From: Sphingomonas sp. Leaf407
GTDB lineage: Bacteria; Pseudomonadota; Alphaproteobacteria; Sphingomonadales; Sphingomonadaceae
Direction of reading: 5' to 3'
Length of the DNA: 64,000 nt
Assembly: GCF_001425385.1 (NCBI RefSeq)
Contig: NZ_LMQO01000003.1
Span: 248,001-312,000, forward strand
Both the position numbers and the translations under genes were made by a program. The notes beneath the pieces are model-generated. The model was not told where the DNA came from and ran no database searches. It saw only the letters and a list, made by a program, of their open reading frames with translations. Shown one piece after another: positions 19,257 through 27,706 of this stretch. The stretch's first letter is position 1, and each line of letters starts with the position of its first letter.

Positions 19257-19425
19257 AACGTCTCGACATCGCTTGCGCTTCCCGATCCCGACCGGGACGG
19301 TCGCGGCGTTTGGCGGAGGTTTCCGGCCATCCGCTCACCCGACGCGGACACGGGCGGTTCCGTAGGCCGCGCGGATGCGATAGCGTGGCGTGCTGTCGGC
19401 GGAGATGCCGGCAGGGGAGATGTGT

Positions 19426-19725
19426 ATGATGAAGTTCGTGTTGCTTGCCGCTGCGTTGCTCGCCGTTCCGGCCATGGGGTCGGCACAGGCACCGGCCGCC
19501 GCGCCCGCCGCCGCCAGCCTGACCATCGACAGCACGATCGAGAGTATCGCTGCCAACCCGCAGGGCAAGGCGATCCTCGACGCGCAGTTCCCCGGCATGA
19601 TGGCGCATGAATCCTATCCGATGTTCAAGGGGATGAGCCTGAAGCAGGTCCAGCCCTATTCGGGGGGCAGGATCACCGACGAGCAGGTCGCGAAGGTCGC
19701 CGCCGAGCTGGCGAAGCTGAAATAG
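19426..19725 (+). CDS. small secreted protein of unknown function
   Basis: 99 residues: a signal peptide MMKFVLLAAALLAVPAMGSAQ followed by an Ala/Pro-rich spacer and a compact domain (LTIDSTIESIAANPQGKAIL, then FPGMMAHESYPMFKGMSL and ITDEQVAKVAAELAKLK). The IESIAANPxGKAILD...FPGMMxHExYxMFKxMSL pattern occurs as a conserved stand-alone protein in sphingomonads. GGGGAG is placed properly before the ATG at 19426. Its stop is one base before the next gene, so it is probably co-transcribed with the oxidoreductase. Confidence 0.75.
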   Translation: MMKFVLLAAALLAVPAMGSAQAPAAAPAAASLTIDSTIESIAANPQGKAILDAQFPGMMAHESYPMFKGMSLKQVQPYSGGRITDEQVAKVAAELAKLK

Positions 19726-19726
19726 G

Positions 19727-20716
19727 ATGGTGCGCGTCGGCCTGATCGGGTTCGGCCTTGCCGGCGCGTCGTTCCATGCGCCGCTGATCGCGGGCGTGGA
19801 GGGCATGGAACTGGCGGCGATCGCGACATCGCGGCCGACCGATCGCTTTCCGGGTGCCGTGCGTCATGCCGACCACCAAGCGCTGATCGACGACGACAGC
19901 CTTGATCTGGTCGTCGTGGCGACGCCCAACGACAGTCATGCGCCGCTGGCGCAGGCAGCATTGGCGGCGGGGCGGCATGTCGTGGTCGACAAGCCGCTGG
20001 CGGTCGACGCGTGCGACGCGGTCGAGCTGGTGCAACTGGCGCGCGGGGCGGAGCGGCTGCTCAGCGTGTTCCACAACCGGCGGTGGGACAGCGATTTCCT
20101 GACGATCGAGGCACTGTTGCGCGATGGCGTGCTGGGCGAGGTGATGCTGGCCGAGTTCCACTGGGATCGGTTCCGTCCGGCGATCAAGCCGGGCTGGCGC
20201 GAGGGCGAGGGACCGGGCGGCGGGCTGCTCAACGATCTTGGCCCGCATATGATCGATCAGGCGATTCGCCTGTTCGGCATGCCCGATGCGGTGGCGGGCG
20301 ATGTCGCCGTGCAGCGGGACGCGGCGGCGACCGACGATTATTTCGCGCTGACGCTGCGTTATGGCCGGCGGCGGGTGACGATCGGATCGGCGTCGCTGGT
20401 CGCCGCGCCGCGCCCGCGCTTCGCGCTGCACGGAACGAAGGGCAGCTTCGTCAAACATGGCATCGATCCGCAGGAAGCGGTGCTGCGCGCCGGCGGCAGC
20501 CCGGCCGATCCGGGCTATGGCATCGAGGATGAGCGCGACTGGGGCGTGCTGAGCGACGGCGCGGGCGCGACGCGGCGGGTGCGATCGGCGGTGGGCGACT
20601 GGCGCGGCTATTATGCGGCGATGCGCGACGCGGTGCTGGGGCACGGGCCGGTGCCGGTCGATCCGGTCGATGCGGTGCGCGGGCTGCGGATCATCGCGGC
20701 GGCACGCGGGGAATAG
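19727..20716 (+). CDS. Gfo/Idh/MocA family oxidoreductase
   Basis: 329 residues. The Rossmann start VRVGLIGFGLAGASFHAP binds NAD(P). DLVVVATPNDSHAPLAQAAL and HVVVDKPLAVD carry the conserved EKP-like motif (here DKP). The C-terminal half has GGGLLNDLGPHMIDQAIRLFG with the conserved D-x-G-x-H-x-x-D of the family. E. coli YdgJ-like members act on sugars or inositols, but the substrate cannot be read here. It starts one base after the preceding gene's stop. Confidence 0.9.
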   Translation: MVRVGLIGFGLAGASFHAPLIAGVEGMELAAIATSRPTDRFPGAVRHADHQALIDDDSLDLVVVATPNDSHAPLAQAALAAGRHVVVDKPLAVDACDAVELVQLARGAERLLSVFHNRRWDSDFLTIEALLRDGVLGEVMLAEFHWDRFRPAIKPGWREGEGPGGGLLNDLGPHMIDQAIRLFGMPDAVAGDVAVQRDAAATDDYFALTLRYGRRRVTIGSASLVAAPRPRFALHGTKGSFVKHGIDPQEAVLRAGGSPADPGYGIEDERDWGVLSDGAGATRRVRSAVGDWRGYYAAMRDAVLGHGPVPVDPVDAVRGLRIIAAARGE

Positions 20717-20858
20717 CGGGCGTATCGTTTCGCCATCCCGGCTTCCGTCGGAATGACGGGCATTTGCCGGCACTGGCGCGATCCGACGTGCCGACTCGGC
20801 CGACCGGCACGGTCCTTATCGGCTATTAACATCTGGCGCGTATCGTCCATGGTCGACG

Positions 20859-21962
20859 ATGTTCGACATGCCCGACCTGTCCACGCTGCGTCAGTGCAGC
20901 TTCCTTGCCAGCGCGGCCTATGCGGTCGTGTTCCTGGTCGCGGCCGGAGGGCGGCGGGCGCCGTGGATGCGGTGGTGGGCGTTGTCGAGCGCCAGCTACT
21001 GCGTCGTGCTGCTCGGCTACGCATCGCTGGGCGAACCGATGCCGGTGTGGGCGGCGGCACCGCTCAACGGGCTGCTGTCGCTGTCGACGGCCTTCATCCT
21101 GGCGGGGGTGCGCTCGCTCGACCGGCGGGCACCGTTCGCGCGATGGATGTGGGCGGTGGTCGCGGCGACCGCGATCGTGCCGGCGGCGGCGATCGTGCTG
21201 CCGGGCGAGGGGGCGATGCTGGCCGGGCGGCTGCTGCTGGCGCTGGGGCTGGCGGTCGGCATGCTGGCGTTCGGATGGCCGCTGGCGTTCAGCCATGCGA
21301 GCGACGGGAGCCGGGCGATGCGGCAGACCGCGGGGATGGCGTTGCTGTGCTATATTCCCTGCTATGCGCTGGGCGCGGTCGGCGAGGTCGTGAGCGCGCG
21401 GGCGGTGCCGTATCTGGCGCTGGTGCCGATGCTGGCGGATCAGGTGCTGCTGAGCATCGCCAACCTGTCGCTGCTGGCGATTCCGGGCATGCGATCGGAA
21501 CGGCAGTTGCAGGAGATCGCGCTGTGCGACCCGCTGACCGGGGTATGGAACCGCGCGGCGCTGGCGGCGAACGAGGCGGTGTTGCGGGTGCCGGGGCGGG
21601 TCGTGCTGCTGATCGACATCGATCATTTCAAGGCGATCAACGACCATCATGGGCACGGCGTGGGCGACGGCGTGCTGGTGGCGATCGCGCGGGCGTTGCA
21701 GCGCGAGGCGGCGCATGATTTCGTTTGCCGGCTGGGCGGTGACGAGTTTCTGGTGGTGGCGACGGCGGACGATGCCGAAGCGGTGGCGGAGCGGTTGCGC
21801 GAACGCGCCGGCCGGCCGGTCGCCGACCTACCGCCGTGGAGCGTCAGCGTGGGACTGGCGCGGATCGAGCCGGGCGATGTGACGCTGGCCGATGCGATGC
21901 AGCGCGCCGACCGGGCGATGTACCGGGCGAAGGATGCGGGGCGGGGGCGGATCGCGGCCTGA
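20859..21962 (+). CDS. membrane-bound diguanylate cyclase (GGDEF)
   Basis: 367 residues. Residues 1-210 form about six to seven membrane helices with no recognised sensor name. The GGDEF domain runs from about 215 to 365. It has DPLTGVWNRAAL, LLIDIDHFKAINDHHGHGVGD and an intact active site RLGGDEFLVV (GGDEF 293-297), so it should make cyclic di-GMP. The inhibitory RxxD site usually found just before the active site is absent (A284-x-x-D287), so product feedback may be lost. The family E repeat follows within 10 bases. The 142-base gap before it holds a half unit of repeat family C near 20733-20760. Confidence 0.93.
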   Translation: MFDMPDLSTLRQCSFLASAAYAVVFLVAAGGRRAPWMRWWALSSASYCVVLLGYASLGEPMPVWAAAPLNGLLSLSTAFILAGVRSLDRRAPFARWMWAVVAATAIVPAAAIVLPGEGAMLAGRLLLALGLAVGMLAFGWPLAFSHASDGSRAMRQTAGMALLCYIPCYALGAVGEVVSARAVPYLALVPMLADQVLLSIANLSLLAIPGMRSERQLQEIALCDPLTGVWNRAALAANEAVLRVPGRVVLLIDIDHFKAINDHHGHGVGDGVLVAIARALQREAAHDFVCRLGGDEFLVVATADDAEAVAERLRERAGRPVADLPPWSVSVGLARIEPGDVTLADAMQRADRAMYRAKDAGRGRIAA

Positions 21963-21971
21963 CGCTTCGTT

Positions 21972-22214
21972 GGGTTCACGCGGAGGCGCGGAGACGCGAA
22001 GGCGCGGAGGAAGAAGCAGAAGTGATTTTCGCGCAGAGGCGCAGAGGCGCAGAGAGGATGCGCACGCAACGATGGCAGCGACCCGGCGAAGCCTCTCCCT
22101 CGCTGCGGCCTACGATGGAGAGCCGCCATTGCGGCAAGCGCACCCCCTCCGCGCCTCTGCGCGAGAATCCCTTCTTCCTAAACTTTCCCCGCGTCTCCGC
22201 GCCTTCGCGTGAAC
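21972..22214. repeat. long inverted repeat, family E copy 1 (upstream of uvrC)
   Basis: About 243 bases. The outer arms begin GGGTTCACGCGGAGGCGCGG and end, inverted, GCGCCTTCGCGTGAACCC. Inner arms are made of GCGCAGAGGCGCAGAGG units and their complement CGCCTCTGCGCGAGAA. The centre contains GGCGAAGCCTCTCCCTCGCTG. Copies 2 (32407-32650) and 3 (50192-50425) share the arms, and copy 2 shares the centre. It fills most of the 314-base gap between the GGDEF gene and uvrC and contains no gene. Confidence 0.9.
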
Positions 22215-22276
22215 CCAAAGGCCACACACGCCCGCCCCGCTGGCGTTCGCGGCGTGCGCTCCCTAAATCGGCGGGG

Positions 22277-24208
22277 ATGTCGGAAACGCCCAATGCCCCC
22301 AGTCGCTTCAACGAAGACAAGGCCAGCTTTACCGTGCGCGGGTCGGATACGCCCGACCTCGACGCCGGGGTCGCGGCGATCCGCAACGTGCTGGCGACGT
22401 TGCCGGTGCGTCCCGGCGTATACCGGATGCAGGATGCGCGCGGCGAGGTACTGTATATCGGCAAGGCACGCGCGCTCAGGAACCGCGTGGCGAATTATAC
22501 GCAGGTGGCGCGGCTGACCAAGCGGTTGCAGCGGATGGTGGCGCAGACGCGGTCGATGACGATCGTGACGACCAACAACGAGGCCGAGGCGCTGTTGCTC
22601 GAAGCGCAACTCATCAAACGCTATCGCCCGCCGTACAACGTGCTGCTGCGCGACGACAAAAGCTTCCCGTTCATCCTGCTGCGCGCCGATCATGAATTTC
22701 CGCGCATCAGCAAGCATCGCGGCGCGCGGCGGGCGAAGGGCGATTATTACGGGCCGTTCGCCAGCGCCGGATCGGTGACGCAGACGCTGAACGCGCTGCA
22801 AAAGCTGTTTCTACTGCGGTCCTGCACCGACGGCTTCTTCAAGACGCGCGACCGGCCGTGCCTGCTGTACCAGATCAAGCGGTGTTCGGCGCCGTGTGTC
22901 GGGCGGATCGATCAGGCGGCCTATGCCGAGCTGATGTCCGACGCGAAAGATTTCCTCGCGGGCAAGTCGACGAAGGTGCAGGCGAAGCTGGGCGCGCAGA
23001 TGCAGGCGGCGGCCGAGAACATGGATTTCGAACTGGCGGCGGTGCTGCGCGACCGGTTGAAGGCGCTGACCTTCATCCAGGGGAGCCAGGCGATCAACGC
23101 CGAGGGGGTCGGCGACGCCGATGTGTTCGCGATGGCGGCGCACGAGGGGGTGATCGGCATCCAGGCATTCTTCATTCGCGGTGGACAGAACTGGGGGCAC
23201 CGCAGCTTCTTTCCGGCGCATACCAACGACGTGCCCGAGGACGAGGTATTCGGTGCGTTCCTGATGCAATTCTATGAAGAGGTGCCGCCGCCGCGCAACG
23301 TGTTCGTCGACCGCGAACTGGCGGAGGCCGAGGTGCTGGCCGAGGCGATGGCCGAGCGCGCGGGGTTCAAGGTCGCGCTGTCGGTGCCGCAGCGGGGCAC
23401 GCGGCGCCGGCTGCTCGATCAGGCGAAGCGCAATGCGCAGGAAGCGTTGGAGCGGCGCAACGCCGAGTCGACGACGCAGGCGAAGCTGCTGCGCGAGGTT
23501 GCCGAGCTGTTCGAGCTGGAAGGACCGCCGAACCGGATCGAGGTGTATGACAACAGCCATATCCAGGGGACCAACGCGCTGGGCGCGATGGTGGTCGCCG
23601 GGCCGGAGGGGTTCCGCAAGGGCCAGTATCGCAAGTTCAACATCAAGGAGGCGCAGACCAACGACGACTTCGCGATGATGAAGGAGGTGCTGACCCGCCG
23701 TTTCGCTCGCGCGCAGGAGGAGAACCCCGACCGCGAGGTCGATCGCGACGGCGGCGGCTGGCCCGATCTGGTGCTGATCGATGGCGGGCGCGGGCAGTTG
23801 AACGCGGCGAAGGCGGTGCTGGAGGATCTCGGCATCGAGGACGTGTGCATGGTCGGCGTGGCGAAGGGGCCGCATCACGGGCGCGACGGGCGCGAGGTAT
23901 TTCACCTGATGGACGGGCGCGAACTGATGCTGCCGGTCAATTCACCGGTGCTGTTCTATCTCCAGCGGCTGCGCGACGAAGTCCACCGCTTCGTGATCGG
24001 CGCGCATCGCGACAAACGGTCGAAGGCGATCGGCGCCAGCCCGCTCGACGACGTGCCCGGCATCGGCCCGGCGCGCAAGAAGGCGTTGCTGATGCACTTC
24101 GGCACCGCGCGGGCGGTGCGCAACGCGAGTCTGGCCGATCTGCAAAAGGCGCCGGGGGTCAGCACGGCGATGGCGCAGGGGGTGTATGATTTCTTCCATT
24201 CGCGATAG
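22277..24208 (+). CDS. uvrC: excinuclease ABC subunit C
   Basis: 643 residues. The N-terminal GIY-YIG nuclease (LPVRPGVYRMQDARGEVLYI...GKARALRNRV) makes the 3' incision. A Cys cluster (DRPCLLYQIKRCSAPC) is followed by the UVR motif that binds UvrB (QMQAAAENMDFELAAVLRD). The RNase H-like domain (EVYDNSHIQGTNALGAMVV) makes the 5' incision, and the end is a helix-hairpin-helix (LDDVPGIGPARKKALLMHFG). I chose the ATG at 22277 (MSETPNAP) because codons upstream are repeat sequence, although the frame stays open to 21836. No GTTC-N7-GTTC SOS box was noticed just before it. Confidence 0.96.
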   Translation: MSETPNAPSRFNEDKASFTVRGSDTPDLDAGVAAIRNVLATLPVRPGVYRMQDARGEVLYIGKARALRNRVANYTQVARLTKRLQRMVAQTRSMTIVTTNNEAEALLLEAQLIKRYRPPYNVLLRDDKSFPFILLRADHEFPRISKHRGARRAKGDYYGPFASAGSVTQTLNALQKLFLLRSCTDGFFKTRDRPCLLYQIKRCSAPCVGRIDQAAYAELMSDAKDFLAGKSTKVQAKLGAQMQAAAENMDFELAAVLRDRLKALTFIQGSQAINAEGVGDADVFAMAAHEGVIGIQAFFIRGGQNWGHRSFFPAHTNDVPEDEVFGAFLMQFYEEVPPPRNVFVDRELAEAEVLAEAMAERAGFKVALSVPQRGTRRRLLDQAKRNAQEALERRNAESTTQAKLLREVAELFELEGPPNRIEVYDNSHIQGTNALGAMVVAGPEGFRKGQYRKFNIKEAQTNDDFAMMKEVLTRRFARAQEENPDREVDRDGGGWPDLVLIDGGRGQLNAAKAVLEDLGIEDVCMVGVAKGPHHGRDGREVFHLMDGRELMLPVNSPVLFYLQRLRDEVHRFVIGAHRDKRSKAIGASPLDDVPGIGPARKKALLMHFGTARAVRNASLADLQKAPGVSTAMAQGVYDFFHSR

Positions 24209-24238
24209 GATCGCGGACGGGTGCCAAGGAGACTGGCG

Positions 24239-24451
24239 ATGGGTGCGGAAGGCAGGATCGATCCGGCGATGATCGCCGATGCGCAAGCGCTGGGCGTCGA
24301 TGTGATCGCGGCGTGCGAGGCAGGGCTGGCCCACGCGATCCGGCAGGCGCGTGAGGCGGAATGGCTTAAGGAAAACCAAGCGGCGATCGCGGAGTGGAAT
24401 GGCTGGGTCGACCATAACGAACTGCCGCTGGCGAAGTACCGGATGTTCTAA
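24239..24451 (+). CDS. ccdA: CcdA-type antitoxin
   Basis: 70 residues. The C-terminal half, EAEWLKENQAAIAEWNGWVD followed by HNELPLAKYRMF, is the CcdA toxin-wrapping segment (W-x-x-EN-x-x-A-I-x-x-x-N-x-x-V-E-x-x-G-L-PL). Antitoxins of this family bind CcdB, free DNA gyrase from it, and repress their own operon. AAGGAG lies 8 bases before the ATG. The stop shares its last A with the ATG of the downstream toxin frame (TAATG), the usual coupling in such operons. It sits 30 bases after uvrC. The antitoxin looks intact although its toxin does not. Confidence 0.85.
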   Translation: MGAEGRIDPAMIADAQALGVDVIAACEAGLAHAIRQAREAEWLKENQAAIAEWNGWVDHNELPLAKYRMF

Positions 24452-24750
24452 TGGGGCGGTTCGATGTCTGACGCTCGCGTGACGGGCAGGATTTGCTGCT
24501 CGACTGTCAGTCGGACCTGCTGTCGCACCTCGCCACGCGGTTCGTCGTTCCATTATTGCCGGTCAATGCGTTGAGCCCTCCGGTCCGGCGGCTAAATCCT
24601 GAATTCCGCGTCGAGGATGCAACGGTCGTGATGTACACCCAACTCGCCGCCGCCGTGCCCGTCCGCGAACTGGGGGATCGGGTGGCATCGCTTGCCGACG
24701 AGCAGGACCGGATTGTCGCGGCGATCGATTTCCTGCTCAGCGGTTTTTGA
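24451..24750 (+). pseudogene. ccdB: CcdB-type gyrase toxin with in-frame stop at codon 7
   Basis: The frame opens with ATG at 24451 (overlapping the ccdA stop) and reads MGRFDV, then TGA at 24469-24471, then RSRDGQDLLLDCQSDLLSHL and on to the normal CcdB end (VRELGDRVASLADEQDRIVA...FLLSGF). In CcdB proteins the start reads FDVYRN or similar, so the stop falls exactly where a Tyr is expected and the frame is otherwise unbroken. Either this is a nonsense-inactivated toxin, or translation restarts downstream (a TTG at 24493 is in frame) giving a protein lacking the first beta strand. A sequencing error cannot be excluded. The full frame would be 99 codons, normal for CcdB. Confidence 0.8.
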
Positions 24751-24937
24751 CCGGGACTGCTTCCATCGGCCCGATCGAGCGGCGGATGAAGCGGCGGATG
24801 CCGCGCCAGCGGCGCACCTCGCTGCGGTCGCCGCGGTCGGCAGCCTGAAGGCGCTGGCCATCGGCGACCTGCGGTGCTTCGCGGCCGTATCGCGCGACGA
24901 GGAAGATCGCATCGATATGGTCGTGGTCTTCGATCAT
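24737..24937 (-). CDS. small hypothetical protein
   Basis: 66 residues, MIEDHDHIDAIFLVARYGRE and so on, with an acidic start and an Arg-rich end (RRWRGIRRFIRRSIGPMEAV). GGAAG lies 8 bases before the ATG on the complementary strand, and the upstream 100 bases are AT-rich as for a promoter. It overlaps the ccdB end by 14 bases, tail to tail. No family is recognised. The frame is open further upstream to 25030, but those codons lie in AT-rich non-coding-looking sequence. I rate it as probably real because of the binding site and codon pattern. Confidence 0.5.
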   Translation of the reverse strand: MIEDHDHIDAIFLVARYGREAPQVADGQRLQAADRGDRSEVRRWRGIRRFIRRSIGPMEAVPVKNR

Positions 24938-25175
24938 CGTTACTTCCAACATGTTAATCGGTTGAAAGGAAAACGGATCGAAAATGCGGTGCGTTCCGTA
25001 CGAACGATGGGGATATATGGTTGAAAACACCGCAAACTGGCCGGTACGACGCGAAATTCACGCAAAACCGCGCGGCCATATGGTTAATTCGCGGAAGGTA
25101 CGCAGCGTACCGTTTGGTCCCGGTTGCGGCACCGGGCTTACGCGATGTTTACCCCAACCGGGGTAGCGCGGTGCC

Positions 25176-26132
25176 ATGGCCACTCCCGTCTTCCTGACCA
25201 TCGATACCGAATTGATGTGGCGGCACCATGCCGCCGATCTGCCGGAAGCGACCGTCGTCGCCCGCTCGCTGGAGCCGGCGGGGGTCGGCGTGCGCTGGCA
25301 GTTGCAGCGGCTGGCGGCGCATGGGCTGAAGGCGTGTTTCTTCGTCGATCCGATGCCGGTGCGGTTGTACGGCCGCGCTGCGATCGCGCCGGTGGTCGAG
25401 GCGATCGTTGCGGCAGGCCAGGAGGTGCAACTGCACCTGCACCCCAATTGGGTCGGCGCGGCGGTGGGGGACCGGGGGCGGGCGCATGGCCGGTTCGAGT
25501 TGATCGACCTGTCACTCGACGAGCAACAGGCAATGCTGGGCGAGGCGCGCGAGTTGCTGGTCGCGTGCGGCGCGCCGCCGCCGGTGGCGTTTCGCGCGGG
25601 CAGCTACAGCGCCAACGACGCGACGATCGACGCGCTGGCCGCGCTCGGCTTCGCCTATGACAGCAGCCACAACGGGTCCGAGCATCCATGGCCGAGCGCG
25701 ATCGGCCTTGGCCCCGACCAGATCGCGCCGGTCGCGCATCGCGGGCTGACCGAGGTGCCGGTGACGACGATTATGACGCCGGGCGGCGGGCGGCGGCATT
25801 TCCAGATATGCGCGCTGTCGACGGGCGAGATGCGCGCTGCGCTGACCCATGCGGCGGCCGAACATCATGCGGCGGTGACGATCGTCAGCCATGGCTTCGA
25901 ACTGGCGAACCGCAGCGGCACCCGCGCCAACCGCATCCATGTCGCCCGGTTCGAGGCGCTGTGCCGGATGCTCGCCGCGCGCGCCGACGTGTTGCCGACG
26001 GTGCATTTCCGCGACCGGCCGGCCTTGCGGCTGGGGCAGGACGACCGGCCGCTGCCTGCCAGCGTGCTGCGTACCCGCTGGCGGCAGGCGGAGCAGCTCT
26101 GGTCGAACATGGTCGAGGAACGCGCGGCGTGA
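25176..26132 (+). CDS. polysaccharide deacetylase-like (NodB fold) protein
   Basis: 318 residues without a signal peptide, so it would act in the cytoplasm. The NodB-fold motifs are visible: FLTIDTE (first Asp pair), QLHLHPNW (metal-binding His pair), VAFRAGSYSANDATIDAL and VTIVSHGFEL. Members remove N-acetyl or similar groups from sugars; cytosolic versions often belong to capsule or exopolysaccharide clusters. The next gene starts inside its stop (GTGA overlap), an acetyltransferase of the FemAB/CelD type, so the pair probably modifies the same glycan. About 200 AT-rich bases before it appear to be promoter region. Confidence 0.85.
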   Translation: MATPVFLTIDTELMWRHHAADLPEATVVARSLEPAGVGVRWQLQRLAAHGLKACFFVDPMPVRLYGRAAIAPVVEAIVAAGQEVQLHLHPNWVGAAVGDRGRAHGRFELIDLSLDEQQAMLGEARELLVACGAPPPVAFRAGSYSANDATIDALAALGFAYDSSHNGSEHPWPSAIGLGPDQIAPVAHRGLTEVPVTTIMTPGGGRRHFQICALSTGEMRAALTHAAAEHHAAVTIVSHGFELANRSGTRANRIHVARFEALCRMLAARADVLPTVHFRDRPALRLGQDDRPLPASVLRTRWRQAEQLWSNMVEERAA

Positions 26133-27040
26133 GCGGCGCGGTGGCATGGCCGATCAAGTTCCAGATCGGCGCGCGGACGCTGTTCGCGGTACGCCGCCGA
26201 TTGGTGCGCGTGCCCCTCGAACTGGACGACGTACTGGGCGGGCGGGTGCCGGTGCTGCCGCCGCTACCGGACGGGGCGGCGGGATGGTCGGTCACGTCGC
26301 TGCCCGAAGCGCTGGTCGAGGCGGTGCGGCCGGGCGGCGGCATCACCTATCTGCGGCAGCGCTATACCCGCTATCATACCGATCTGAGCGGCACCCATGC
26401 CGGGTGGCTGGCGGGTCTGTCGGGCAATGCGCGGTCGGGGTTGAAGCGCAAGACCAAGAAGCTGGCCGAGGCCAATGGCGGCACGCTCGACGTGCGGACC
26501 TATCGCTCGGGCGACGAGATGGCGGTGTTCCACGCGCTGGCGCGCGGCGTGGCGGCGCGGACCTATCAGGAGAAGCTGCTCGGGGCCGGGCTGCCTGACG
26601 ATCCGGCGTTCGTCGCGGCGATGCGGGCGAAGGCGGCGGCGGGCGAGGCGTTCGGCTGGCTGTTGTGCGTGAACGACGTGGCCATCGCCTATCTCTATTG
26701 CCCGATGACCGGGGGCGACGTGCGCTACGACTATGTCGGGCATGATCCGGCGTGGAACGACTGGTCGCCGGGCAGCGTGCTGCATGCCGAAGCGTTCGCT
26801 ACGCTGTTCGCCGATCCGGCGGCGCGCCGGTTCGACTTCACCGAGGGGGAGGGGCAGCACAAACGCCAGTTTTCCAGCGCGGGGACGGCGTGCGTCGACC
26901 TGTTGCTGTTGCGGCCGGGATGGACCAACCGGGCGCTGGTGGCGGCGCTGCGCGGCTTCGACCAAATGGTGGAAAGTGCGAAAACTGCACGCGACTGGCC
27001 AGTCGTCGGTCGGTTGGTCGATCGGGTGCGGCGCGGATAA
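26129..27040 (+). CDS. FemAB/CelD-like GNAT acyltransferase
   Basis: 303 residues starting at a GTG that overlaps the deacetylase stop. The core, ARSGLKRKTKKLAEANGGTL, then FHALARGVAARTYQEKLLGAGLPD, AYLYCPMTGGDVRYDYVGHD and SPGSVLHAEAFATLFAD, is typical of the GNAT-like domain found in CelD/BcsL and FemAB-related proteins. Such enzymes move acyl groups onto polysaccharides or peptides in envelope biogenesis. The C-terminal RRFDFTEGEGQHKRQFSS is also typical. The exact substrate is unknown. Confidence 0.78.
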   Translation: MSGAVAWPIKFQIGARTLFAVRRRLVRVPLELDDVLGGRVPVLPPLPDGAAGWSVTSLPEALVEAVRPGGGITYLRQRYTRYHTDLSGTHAGWLAGLSGNARSGLKRKTKKLAEANGGTLDVRTYRSGDEMAVFHALARGVAARTYQEKLLGAGLPDDPAFVAAMRAKAAAGEAFGWLLCVNDVAIAYLYCPMTGGDVRYDYVGHDPAWNDWSPGSVLHAEAFATLFADPAARRFDFTEGEGQHKRQFSSAGTACVDLLLLRPGWTNRALVAALRGFDQMVESAKTARDWPVVGRLVDRVRRG

Positions 27041-27230
27041 TAGTTCGGGTAAAATACCCTTGTTGTCATCGGCTTGACTGGGGAGCCGAACCGCGAAACC
27101 ATTTGGCTTCATGGCCGAAATCACGACCGCGATACCGCCGGAATTACGGTATCTCTGGTAGGATGATGCAAAAATACCAGGAAATTGCGCGCGCCCTGTT
27201 GGTTTGAACAGCCCTACAGGGAGAAACACG

Positions 27231-27587
27231 ATGAATACCCCACGGCTGATGACGGTGCTGCTGACGATCGGTGGCATGGGCCTTGCCACGGCAGGCTGTG
27301 TCGACCCTTCCGCCAAGATCGCCGGTTCGCTGGAGGGCTATGGCTTTCAGCCCGACCAGTCGCAGTGCGTCGGCAACCGGCTTGAGGCCAACCTGTCGAT
27401 CGGCCAGTTGCAGCAGCTCGGCCGCGCCGCGCGGGCGGCGCGCGAAGGCGACACGACGCCGGGCCGGCTGACGTCGGGCGATTTCATCCGCGTCGCGGGC
27501 CAGATCCGCGACCCGAAGGTCGCGCTGGAGGTCGGCAAGGCCGCCGCCGCATGCGGCATCATCACGAACCCGCCGCCCGCGCTCTGA
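27231..27587 (+). CDS. small lipoprotein of unknown function
   Basis: 118 residues. The N-terminus MNTPRLMTVLLTIGGMGLATAGC ends in a lipobox, so the mature form begins CVDPSAKIAGSLEGYGF. The rest (CVGNRLEANLSIGQLQQLGR...DPKVALEVGKAAAACG) is soluble, and its two further Cys residues could pair. AGGGAG lies before the ATG at 27231. The 190-base gap upstream holds a 7-base stem (GATACCG with CGGTATC) at about 27127-27150 and a probable promoter. I do not recognise the family. Confidence 0.72.
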   Translation: MNTPRLMTVLLTIGGMGLATAGCVDPSAKIAGSLEGYGFQPDQSQCVGNRLEANLSIGQLQQLGRAARAAREGDTTPGRLTSGDFIRVAGQIRDPKVALEVGKAAAACGIITNPPPAL

Positions 27588-27706
27588 GGATCGGGCCGGA
27601 ACGACGCGAACGCGCGATTTCGGCCGTCCTCCGACCGTTCTGCGGCCGATGACCGGGGGCCGGCTGGCCCCCGAACCAGTTTACAGACAGGGATGATACC
27701 CCAATC

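Noticed and set aside
21972-22214. Repeated GGCGCGGAG/GGCGCAGAG units considered as a CRISPR array
   Set aside because: Units are directly adjacent or form inverted arms, with no regular unique spacers and no cas genes in the window.
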